Below are positions 57,185 to 64,000 of a stretch of DNA of 64,000 nucleotides, piece after piece. Source of the stretch: Wohlfahrtiimonas sp. G9077 (GTDB taxonomy: Bacteria; Pseudomonadota; Gammaproteobacteria; Cardiobacteriales; Wohlfahrtiimonadaceae). The stretch is taken from contig NZ_NEFD01000006.1 of NCBI RefSeq assembly GCF_002252155.1, positions 62,001 through 126,000 on the forward strand. The letters are read 5' to 3'. The translations under genes and the position numbers were made by a program. The notes under the pieces were generated by a model that was not told where the DNA came from, ran no database searches, and was given only the letters and a program-made list of their open reading frames with translations. Each line of letters begins with the position of its first letter. Within the stretch, counting starts at the first letter, position 1.

Positions 57185-58378
57185 ATGTCCTACATTCTGA
57201 TTTTCAACTGCGGCAGTTCATCACTCAAATTCTCATTGATGGATGCAGACAGTGAAAAAGTAGAGCTCTCAGGTTTAGCCGAACGCTTAGGCGGCAATGG
57301 CGCGGAAATCACCACAAAATGCAATGGTGATAAAATCGTGGCATCCCTTGGCAATGGGAGTGGACATCAAGAAGCCGTTGAATACATTTTAGCCTTCTTA
57401 AAAGAGAAAGGTTATTTAGAACAAATCCAAGCCATTGGGCACCGCGTGGTGCATGGTGGCAATAAATTTAAATCGTCTGCCTTGATTGATCAGGAAGTGT
57501 TAGATCAAATCGAAGCGTGTGTGCCTTTAGCACCACTGCATAACCCTGCAAACTTAATCGGCATTAAGACAGCACAAGTGGCATTTCCACATTTACCGCA
57601 AGTGGCTGTGTTTGACACGGCATTCCATCAAACGATGCCAGAGACGGCTTATTTATATGCCATTCCGATGGAATTATATCGCGATCACAATGTGCGCCGT
57701 TATGGTTTCCATGGTACAAGTCACCGTTTCATTGCCGAAAAAACCATCGATACATTGGGTTTAGATCCAAATGATCACTGCATCATCAGTGCGCATTTAG
57801 GCAATGGTTCATCTTTGGCCTCCATTAAAAATGGTCAGTCGATGGACACCACCATGGGCTTTACGCCGTTAGAAGGTTTGGTGATGGGCACGCGCTCAGG
57901 TGATGTGGATCCGGGGATTGTCAAATATCTCTCCACCATTTTAAACATCGACAGTTATGAGATTGATCACATTTTAAACACCAAAAGTGGGTTGCTTGGC
58001 GTCTCTGAATTATCAAATGATTGCCGTACATTGTGGGCGGCGGCTAAAGAAGGGCATCATGGTGCGCAAGTGGCATTAGAGATGATGAATTACCGCTTAG
58101 CGAAGAAAATTGTTTCCTACATCGTGCCCCTTGGCCGTTTAGATGCCTTGGTCTTTACAGGCGGCATTGGGCAAAATGACTTTATGAGCCGTAAAAAAGT
58201 GATCGAACACTTAGGCTTTTTAGGTTATCACCTAGATGAAGCGGCGAACGAAGCCACCGTCGGCGGTGCTGAAGGCGTGATTGCCACCAGTGAGACATTC
58301 GGTCAAGCCCTTGTATTGTGCACCGATGAAGAATTAATGATTGTGCGCGACACATTAGATGTGATTGCGTGCCTATAA
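57185..58378 (+). CDS. ackA: Acetate kinase
   Basis: 397 residues of the ASKHA fold. N-terminal ILIFNCGSSSLKFSLMD, GHRVVHGG, VFDTAFHQTMP, RRYGFHGTSH, AHLGNGSSLASI and TGGIGQND are all acetokinase motifs. It converts acetyl phosphate and ADP to acetate and ATP. AAAGGAG stands five bases before the ATG. pta follows after 40 bases, as in E. coli. Confidence 0.97.
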   Translation: MSYILIFNCGSSSLKFSLMDADSEKVELSGLAERLGGNGAEITTKCNGDKIVASLGNGSGHQEAVEYILAFLKEKGYLEQIQAIGHRVVHGGNKFKSSALIDQEVLDQIEACVPLAPLHNPANLIGIKTAQVAFPHLPQVAVFDTAFHQTMPETAYLYAIPMELYRDHNVRRYGFHGTSHRFIAEKTIDTLGLDPNDHCIISAHLGNGSSLASIKNGQSMDTTMGFTPLEGLVMGTRSGDVDPGIVKYLSTILNIDSYEIDHILNTKSGLLGVSELSNDCRTLWAAAKEGHHGAQVALEMMNYRLAKKIVSYIVPLGRLDALVFTGGIGQNDFMSRKKVIEHLGFLGYHLDEAANEATVGGAEGVIATSETFGQALVLCTDEELMIVRDTLDVIACL

Positions 58379-58418
58379 GTCGCTTGATCCATGATTCATA
58401 AGATTTGAGGATAGATTG

Positions 58419-60095
58419 ATGAAAACTTTATTTGTAAGCCCAATTGGACAAATTACCCATTTGTATCCCATCACTTTTGCCTTGGTCAAAGCTTTGCGGG
58501 CAGAAGGTTTAAAAGTCGGATACATCAAGCCCATCAGTCAAACCCATCATGACACAGCTGTGTTGTATAAATATGTTTTTGATGAAACCGCACCCATTTC
58601 ATTGAATATGAATGAGGTGGAAGCCCTCATTTTAAAAGATGATTATGACACCATTTTAGAAAAATCCATTGAACTTGTGGTAGACGCTCAGAAAAATCAT
58701 GATGTTGTGGTGATCGAAGGGGTTGAATTCAATGCGCGTAATCCATTTACAGAAAAACTCAACTTAGATTTAGCCTCAACCTTTCAATCGGGTGTGATTT
58801 TTGCAGGCAATGCAGGGCACAATTCTTTATGTGAAATCGGTGAGTATTTGAATCTCTACATTAAGCGCTTTGCACCACTGAAAAATTGGATTGCCGGTTA
58901 CATTGCCAACAAAATGGCGGATCAAGTCTTAACCACAGAAGAGATGGCGTGCCAAATCCTAACAGATCAAAGCATTGCTTGCCTTGGCTTGATTGAGGAT
59001 AATCCTGCGCTCACTGATGTCAAAGATGTGGTGCGCTTCATCGAAGGGCATTTACAATTGCACTCCGTGATTGCCCATTTAAATGAGATGGTAGAGCATC
59101 CGATCACAACGCCGGCATTTTTCAAATATCGCCTCATGGAAAAAGCCCGTGAAGCCAATCAACGTATTGTATTACCAGAAGGTGATGAGCCGCGCACATT
59201 AAAAGCGGCCTTGATTTGTCATGAACGTCAATTGGCGCAATGTGTGTTATTGGGCGAGCGTGCAAAAATTGAGGCCGTGGCAGCAAGTGAAGGTTTAACA
59301 TTGCCTGAAAGTTTAGAGATTGTTGAACCACTCAATGTGTGTGATCAATATGTGGATACACTGGTGAAGCTCCGTCAGCACAAAGGCATGACCGAAGAGA
59401 AGGCACAAACGCAGGTCAAAGACAGCGTGGTGCTTGGCACACTAATGTTGGCAAACGATGATGTCGATGGTTTGGTCTCTGGCGCTGTACACACAACGGC
59501 GGATACCATTCGTCCTGCGTTGCAATTGTTGGGCACAGATCAAAATTCCTCCATCGTCTCGAGCATCTTTTTTATGCTGATGCCAGAAGGTGCGCATGTG
59601 TACGGCGATTGTGCTGTGAACCCGAATCCAACGCCTGAACAGTTGGCCAATATTGCCATTCAATCGGCAAACTCAGCAAAAGCCTTTGACATTGAGCCAC
59701 GGGTTGCTATGATTTCGTACTCGACGGGAAGCTCAGGCTCAGGTGTGGATGTAGAAGCGGTGGCAGAAGCCACAAAAATCGCTCAAACACAAGCGCTCGA
59801 TTTGATGATTGACGGACCGATCCAATTTGATGCAGCGTATGTGCCATCTGTGGGTAAACAAAAATTGCCCAACAGTTTGGTGGCAGGGCGCGCAACGGTG
59901 TTTATTTTTCCGGACTTAAATACGGGCAATACCACCTATAAAGCGGTACAGCGCAGTGCAAACCTCATCAGTATTGGTCCTGTTTTACAAGGATTGGCAA
60001 AACCTGTGAATGATCTTTCTCGTGGTGCATTAGTGGAAGATATTGTCTACACAATTGCGATCACCGCAGTGCAGGCAGCACAACAGAAGAAGTAA
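58419..60095 (+). CDS. pta: Phosphate acetyltransferase, shortened form
   Basis: 558 residues from the ATG at 58419 (GAGG eight bases upstream; a TTG directly before it is less likely). The catalytic PTA_PTB domain starts near residue 235 (RIVLPEGDEPRTLKAA) and runs to the end with SYSTGSSGSG and DGPIQFDAAYVP. The N-terminal 215 residues correspond to the BioD-like P-loop domain of E. coli Pta (LVKALRAEGLKVGYIKPIS), but the P-loop (SPIGQITHLYPIT) lacks the usual GKT, and the DRTGG domain between the two parts seems missing; E. coli Pta has 714 residues. It makes acetyl phosphate from acetyl-CoA for AckA. Confidence 0.93.
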   Translation: MKTLFVSPIGQITHLYPITFALVKALRAEGLKVGYIKPISQTHHDTAVLYKYVFDETAPISLNMNEVEALILKDDYDTILEKSIELVVDAQKNHDVVVIEGVEFNARNPFTEKLNLDLASTFQSGVIFAGNAGHNSLCEIGEYLNLYIKRFAPLKNWIAGYIANKMADQVLTTEEMACQILTDQSIACLGLIEDNPALTDVKDVVRFIEGHLQLHSVIAHLNEMVEHPITTPAFFKYRLMEKAREANQRIVLPEGDEPRTLKAALICHERQLAQCVLLGERAKIEAVAASEGLTLPESLEIVEPLNVCDQYVDTLVKLRQHKGMTEEKAQTQVKDSVVLGTLMLANDDVDGLVSGAVHTTADTIRPALQLLGTDQNSSIVSSIFFMLMPEGAHVYGDCAVNPNPTPEQLANIAIQSANSAKAFDIEPRVAMISYSTGSSGSGVDVEAVAEATKIAQTQALDLMIDGPIQFDAAYVPSVGKQKLPNSLVAGRATVFIFPDLNTGNTTYKAVQRSANLISIGPVLQGLAKPVNDLSRGALVEDIVYTIAITAVQAAQQKK

Positions 60096-60107
60096 CAGGA
60101 GTTTTCT

Positions 60108-60545
60108 TTGCCAATTATTCGTAAAAGTAAAGTCGTGCCATATTCAGCAGAGCAGATGTTTAATCTGGTCAATGATGTGGAAAAATACCCAGAATATCTG
60201 CCTTGGTGCAAAACTGTGCGGATATTACGCAACGCAACCACAGAGATGGATGTCTCTGTGGGGGTATTGATGGGGCCGGTCAATAAAACCTTCACCACGC
60301 GCAATCGCATGGTCATCAATGAAAGCATTGAGATGTCATTGCTCAATGGGCCATTTAAAAAACTCAATGGTCAATGGCGCTTTGTGCCGATCAATGAGAA
60401 TGAATGCCGCATTGAATTTGAACTGGATTTTACCTTAGCCATCGGTTTATTGTCCGGGATGTTGAGCCCCATTTTTGAAAATATGTATGGCTCGATGATC
60501 AAAGCCTTCTCAGATCGTGCAAAGGTGATTTATGGCGAGCATTAA
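60108..60545 (+). CDS. ratA: RatA-family START-domain protein (COQ10-like)
   Basis: 145 residues starting with TTG, six bases after AGGAG. Conserved parts include VPYSAEQMFNLVNDVEKYPEYLPWC (in two pieces), GPFKKLNGQWRFVP and FEFELDFTLAIGL-type strands. The fold is a START/Bet v1 lipid-binding cup. E. coli RatA was described as a toxin that blocks 70S formation, while homologues (COQ10) bind ubiquinone; the latter role is better supported across the family. It overlaps rnfH by 14 bases and follows pta by 12, so pta-ratA-rnfH is probably one transcript. Confidence 0.9.
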   Translation: MPIIRKSKVVPYSAEQMFNLVNDVEKYPEYLPWCKTVRILRNATTEMDVSVGVLMGPVNKTFTTRNRMVINESIEMSLLNGPFKKLNGQWRFVPINENECRIEFELDFTLAIGLLSGMLSPIFENMYGSMIKAFSDRAKVIYGEH

Positions 60546-60828
60546 GATTGAATATGTCCTTGCCTTACCAGAGGCACAGTTGCAAGAGTATCAAATATTG
60601 AGTGAAGGGACGACGCTTAGGGCAGCTTTGCCATATTTTGAATTGGATCAAAAGGCCAAAGCATTGATTGAATCGCCCGTTTATGGGATCTTTAATCAGA
60701 TTGTGGATTTAGATTATGTCTTGCAAGCAGGCGATCGCATCGAAGTGTATCGCCCATTGCAGATTGATCCGAAAACTGCGCGTAAAATTAGGGCAGAGCG
60801 TAAAAAACGCCTTAACTCAGCGAAGTAA
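60532..60828 (+). CDS. rnfH: RnfH-family ubiquitin-like protein
   Basis: 98 residues of a beta-grasp fold: [49 protein letters not shown] (in pieces) and a basic tail [12 protein letters not shown] typical of RnfH (also called RatB). Its partner is usually RatA, here just upstream and overlapping. The function is unknown; despite the name it is often not near rnf genes. Confidence 0.92.
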   Translation: MASIKIEYVLALPEAQLQEYQILSEGTTLRAALPYFELDQKAKALIESPVYGIFNQIVDLDYVLQAGDRIEVYRPLQIDPKTARKIRAERKKRLNSAK

Positions 60829-61282
60829 AATCGAGCTGGCGCCAAGCTTCATAAATGGAGATGGCCACACTGTTTGATAAATTGAGACTTCTGCCATTGC
60901 CACTCATTGGTAAGCGGCAGAGGGTTTCATGCGGACGGCTCTCTAAAAATCTCATGGGCAAGCCACGGGTTTCAGGGCCAAAGATTAAGGCGTCATTGTC
61001 TGAAAACTTCACATCAAAAAATGAACGCGTACCTTTTGTGGTCATCGCATAAGCATTGTTTGGCTGAATGAAGGCTAAGCACTCATCTAAACTGTCCCAT
61101 GTTTTAAGGTCAGCCCATTCGTGATAATCAAGTCCCGCGCGGCGCAGTGCTTTGTCTTCAAGCTCAAAGCCTAAAGGTTTAATTAAATGAAGTTTTGCTC
61201 CAGTATTGGCGCACAAACGGATGATGTTGCCTGTATTCGGTGGAATCTCAGGTTCAAATAAGATGATGGATAAACGACTCAT
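60812..61282 (-). CDS. trmL: tRNA (cytidine(34)-2'-O)-methyltransferase TrmL
   Basis: 156 residues of the SPOUT fold. Motif 1 [20 protein letters not shown], motif 2 [11 protein letters not shown] and motif 3 [19 protein letters not shown] form the knotted SAM site. It methylates the ribose of the wobble base in certain leucine tRNAs. The start overlaps the upstream lipoprotein stop by four bases, and the end overlaps the convergent rnfH by 17. Confidence 0.95.
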   Translation of the reverse strand: MSRLSIILFEPEIPPNTGNIIRLCANTGAKLHLIKPLGFELEDKALRRAGLDYHEWADLKTWDSLDECLAFIQPNNAYAMTTKGTRSFFDVKFSDNDALIFGPETRGLPMRFLESRPHETLCRLPMSGNGRSLNLSNSVAISIYEAWRQLDFTSLS

Positions 61283-61662
61283 GATGGTGACTTATGTTTT
61301 GCGCAACCTTGATAAGTTTGCTGATTAATGGTCACCGTTGCGGTGTGCGTAAAATCTTGCCCAGCAACGGTGCATTCTGTGGCTTTTAGGCGAATGGTGG
61401 CTTTTTGATTCTCTGACACCAATGTGGTGGTGTTGCCTTTTTCAGTGACATGCCAAGCCATCATGCGGCCTTCATAGCGTCCGGGAAAGGAGCCATGAAA
61501 GCGATCGCCATTGATGCTGATGTGCCATTCAGGCCCGCGACCTTCCATCACCCAAAGGGTTTTTAAGGCCTCGGCATCCACCACAACGTCCGGTGCTTTG
61601 CTTTGTGTGGCGCAGCCAGCTAAACAGATGATTGTCAGTGTGATGCCTAAGGGTTTGAACAT
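61279..61662 (-). CDS. Small lipoprotein with COG3650-like domain
   Basis: 127 residues from the ATG at 61662, five bases after AGGAT. The lipobox LAGC (CLAGCAT) predicts acylation at Cys18 or so. The mature part has [10 protein letters not shown], then two cysteines (ATECTVAG and TYQGCAKH) with [14 protein letters not shown], which resembles the C-terminal module of COG3650 and HslJ-like proteins. Function unknown. It lies between pyrG (23 bases) and trmL (four-base overlap). Confidence 0.75.
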   Translation of the reverse strand: MFKPLGITLTIICLAGCATQSKAPDVVVDAEALKTLWVMEGRGPEWHISINGDRFHGSFPGRYEGRMMAWHVTEKGNTTTLVSENQKATIRLKATECTVAGQDFTHTATVTINQQTYQGCAKHKSPS

Positions 61663-61685
61663 GACCAATCCTATCAAAAAAGTGA

Positions 61686-63332
61686 TTAAGAAACCTTATT
61701 GTGATGTTTCACTGCAGCGGCAATGAAGCTATTGAACAATGGGTGACCATCACGTGGGCTTGAGTTGAATTCAGGGTGCGCTTGACAGGCAATGAACCAA
61801 GGATGCTCAGGGATCTCAATGAATTCAGCCAACTCTTTATCTTTAGACCAACCTGCAAAGCGAAGGCCCGCTTGTTTTAACACATTGAGATAATCATTGT
61901 TGAACTCATAACGGTGTCTGTGGCGCTCTGAGATCTCATCTTTTTGATAGATGCTGTACACTTTTGAATCTTGCTCTAACACACACGTTTGTGCACCTAA
62001 ACGCATGGTGCCACCGATGTCAGATTTAGCGGTTCTGTGTTCAGTTTGGCCAGCAGCATTGGTGAATTCTGTGATTAAACCAATCACAGGATGAGGCGTA
62101 TCTGAACGGATTTCTGTACTGTTTGCATCAGTTAAACCAGCCACATTACGCGCATATTCGATCACCGCCATTTGCATGCCTAAACAGATGCCTAAGTAAG
62201 GCACTTTGTTTTCACGAGCATAACGCACGGCTTTGATTTTGCCTTCTGTACCGCGTGAACCAAAGCCACCTGGCACTAAAATGGCATCAATGTTTTCAAA
62301 GTATGGTGCCAATTGCTCATCATTTTCAGCCGTCTCTAATGTTTCAGAGTCTAAATACTGAATGTTGACTTTGACTGAGTTTTGAATGCCTGCATGGAAC
62401 AATGCTTCATTGACAGATTTATAAGCATCCGCCAATTCAATGTATTTACCCACCATGAGCACATTAATTTGTGCCGTTGGGGCCAAGATTTTCTCAACCA
62501 CATGATCCCATTCAGATAAATCTGCCGCTGGTGCAGACAGTTTTAAGTAATCTAAAACGATGCGATCTAAACCTTCTTCATGCAAAATGCGTGGCAATTC
62601 ATAAATGGTGCGCGCATCTAAACATTGGATCACGGCATCTTTAGAAACGTTCGTAAAGAGGGCAATCTTGCTTCTTTCATCTTCAGGAATTGGGGCTTCA
62701 GAGCGACAGATCAAAATATCTGGTTGAATGCCAATGGAGCGGAGCTCTTTGACAGAATGTTGTGTGGGCTTGGTTTTAAGCTCGCCAGATGCACGTAAGT
62801 AAGGCACTAAAGTCAAGTGCATGAATAAGGATTGATCGCGGCCAAGCTCAGAGCGCAATTGACGAATGGCTTCTAAGAAAGGTAAGGATTCGATGTCACC
62901 GACGGTGCCGCCGATTTCAATCAAGGCAACATCAGCATCACCTGCCGCTTGGCGAATACAGGTTTTGATTTCGTTGGTGATGTGTGGGATCACTTGTACA
63001 GTGCCACCTAAGTAGTCACCACGGCGTTCGCGTTGGATGACATTTAAATAAACGCGACCTGCACTGACACTGTTTTTGCGCGTCGCAGTCATGCGAATGA
63101 AGCGCTCATAGTGACCGAGGTCTAAGTCAGTTTCTGCGCCATCTTCTGTCACATAAACTTCACCATGTTGAAATGGGCTCATTGTTCCAGGATCCACGTT
63201 GATGTATGGATCCAATTTCATCATGGTTACTTTAAGTTTGCGCGATTCTAAAATAGCGCCAAGAGAAGCAGCAGCAATGCCTTTACCGAGTGATGAAACA
63301 ACACCACCAGTCACAAAGATAAAACGAGTCAT
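61686..63332 (-). CDS. pyrG: CTP synthase
   Basis: 548 residues. N-terminal synthase domain [21 protein letters not shown] with the P-loop, [20 protein letters not shown] and the tetramer parts, then a class I glutamine amidotransferase domain from about residue 290: [11 protein letters not shown], nucleophile Cys in [11 protein letters not shown] and the His-Glu pair in CQAHPEFNS. It makes CTP from UTP and glutamine. It heads the minus operon pyrG-lipoprotein-trmL. In many bacteria eno follows pyrG; here it does not. Confidence 0.97.
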   Translation of the reverse strand: MTRFIFVTGGVVSSLGKGIAAASLGAILESRKLKVTMMKLDPYINVDPGTMSPFQHGEVYVTEDGAETDLDLGHYERFIRMTATRKNSVSAGRVYLNVIQRERRGDYLGGTVQVIPHITNEIKTCIRQAAGDADVALIEIGGTVGDIESLPFLEAIRQLRSELGRDQSLFMHLTLVPYLRASGELKTKPTQHSVKELRSIGIQPDILICRSEAPIPEDERSKIALFTNVSKDAVIQCLDARTIYELPRILHEEGLDRIVLDYLKLSAPAADLSEWDHVVEKILAPTAQINVLMVGKYIELADAYKSVNEALFHAGIQNSVKVNIQYLDSETLETAENDEQLAPYFENIDAILVPGGFGSRGTEGKIKAVRYARENKVPYLGICLGMQMAVIEYARNVAGLTDANSTEIRSDTPHPVIGLITEFTNAAGQTEHRTAKSDIGGTMRLGAQTCVLEQDSKVYSIYQKDEISERHRHRYEFNNDYLNVLKQAGLRFAGWSKDKELAEFIEIPEHPWFIACQAHPEFNSSPRDGHPLFNSFIAAAVKHHNKVS

Positions 63333-63528
63333 GAAATAGTTCCTGATTTGGATGAAAATGTATATATATCAGGGATTGCATTGTACTATACCCCCGTTGA
63401 TTTTGCGATAGACATTTGAGAGAAATTTATACGAATTGCCGATTGACTGTGCAATTGATCCGCAATAGACAGGGCGGCATGCGTTGAAGTTGTGTATAAT
63501 TCGCCCTTTGAATTGATGAGTACATGGC

Positions 63529-64000
63529 ATGAAAAAAATTTCTGTGGTGGGTTTAGGTTGGTTGGGTTTGCCCTTAGCGCAAGCATTATTAGCAAATGGG
63601 CATCAGGTGCAAGGTTCAAAGAGCTCAAGTGAGGGTGTTGAACGTGCTCGCAGTGAAGGCATCGATTGCCAATTGTTCAACACAACGCTGGATTTTTCTT
63701 TGCGAAATCCAGAGGTTAAATCCTTATTTAGCGTTGATACATTGGTGTTAACGTTGCCACCGACGGGGCATCACGGTCATGCCAAATACCCAATGATTAT
63801 GGCCGCTTTGGCAAAAACAGCTGAATATTGTGGGGCCAAGCAGATCATCTTTACCAGTTCAACGTCTGTGTATGGTCAATATATGGATGTGGTCAATGAA
63901 TTTTCCATGACAATGCCTGTCACAGAATCTGCCAAAGCGGTGTTAAAGGCCGAACAAGCCATTTTATCTGCGGTTAAAATCCCTGTGACCATTGTGCGCT
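63529..64000 (+). CDS. NAD(P)-binding epimerase-like protein, N-terminal part
   Basis: The frame begins with ATG at 63529 and runs out of the window (157 codons seen). It starts with KKISVVGLGWLGLPLAQALL, a Rossmann nucleotide-binding motif, and has LTLPPTG, IIFTSSTSVYG (the Ser and Tyr of extended SDR enzymes) and a following AVLKAEQAIL. This pattern fits the YeeZ-like SDR group related to NAD-dependent epimerases; the substrate is not known. TATAAT at 63495-63500 may be its -10. It is divergent from pyrG. Confidence 0.85.
   Translation, partial: MKKISVVGLGWLGLPLAQALLANGHQVQGSKSSSEGVERARSEGIDCQLFNTTLDFSLRNPEVKSLFSVDTLVLTLPPTGHHGHAKYPMIMAALAKTAEYCGAKQIIFTSSTSVYGQYMDVVNEFSMTMPVTESAKAVLKAEQAILSAVKIPVTIVR

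Noticed and set aside
63386-63628. 80-codon minus-strand frame before pyrG
   Set aside because: It overlaps the start of the epimerase-like gene and spans the divergent promoter region; no recognisable protein.

Overview
The window is a chromosomal segment of a gammaproteobacterium with moderate GC (roughly the low to mid 40s percent by eye). The evidence is a ZipA divisome protein next to LigA, TonB/ExbB/ExbD with an outer-membrane receptor, a type A RNase P RNA, HutX/HugZ haem enzymes, TtcA, TrmL, RatA/RnfH and YajC-SecDF. The gene set and base composition would fit the Cardiobacteriales/Ignatzschineriaceae side of the class (Wohlfahrtiimonas-like organisms), but that placement is a guess. 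Almost everything is core genome. I see no insertion sequence, prophage, CRISPR array or antiphage island, and gene density is high.

Layout. 1-143: start of mutS leaving the window. 259-8078: plus-strand run of a TerC/CBS/CorC membrane protein, hslO, ubiX, an RDD membrane protein, zipA, ligA and trmO. 8131-9401: haem operon hugZ-hutX (minus) with a foldback element between the genes and a Fur-like palindrome upstream. 9677-12259: leuS. 12315-14826: minus operon of a YgiM-like SH3 protein, speG and ampG, preceded by a tRNA pair (Ile2-CAU, Val-GAC). 15164-19363: quinone oxidoreductase and ttcA, then a MoeB/ThiF-like enzyme overlapping an unusual cysteine desulfurase fusion. 19360-23068: minus operon glnS, two amino-acid ABC permeases, pgsA. 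23244-29322: pyruvate dehydrogenase operon aceE-aceF-lpdA. 29626-35861: ftsK, M17 aminopeptidase, SPOR-tailed DD-carboxypeptidase. 35976-41374: fused secDF, yajC, tkt. 41599-45377: nitroreductase, Na+/H+ antiporter family protein, rnpB, a CMD-family protein, Dps.

45477-49790 is an iron uptake module: a Fur-type promoter, TonB-dependent receptor, tonB, exbB, exbD. It fits with hugZ-hutX and with the sitABCD-type Mn/Fe importer at 52890-56380. 49824-51128 holds a small secreted protein and a TRIC-family membrane protein under a tandem glycine riboswitch. 51252-52846 is mgtE with a leader that encodes a 17-residue acidic peptide followed by mutually exclusive hairpins. 56551-64000 has an orphan secreted protein, ackA-pta (with a shortened Pta), ratA-rnfH, then the minus operon pyrG-lipoprotein-trmL and the start of an NAD-binding epimerase-like gene.

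The best candidates for something undescribed are the mgtE leader (a likely MgtL-like magnesium sensor in front of a different transporter class), the cysteine desulfurase fused to an IscU-like domain that has lost its cluster cysteines, the glycine-riboswitch/TRIC pairing with a start codon that differs from the longest frame, and the 140-bp foldback between hugZ and hutX. No complete novel multi-gene system is evident.
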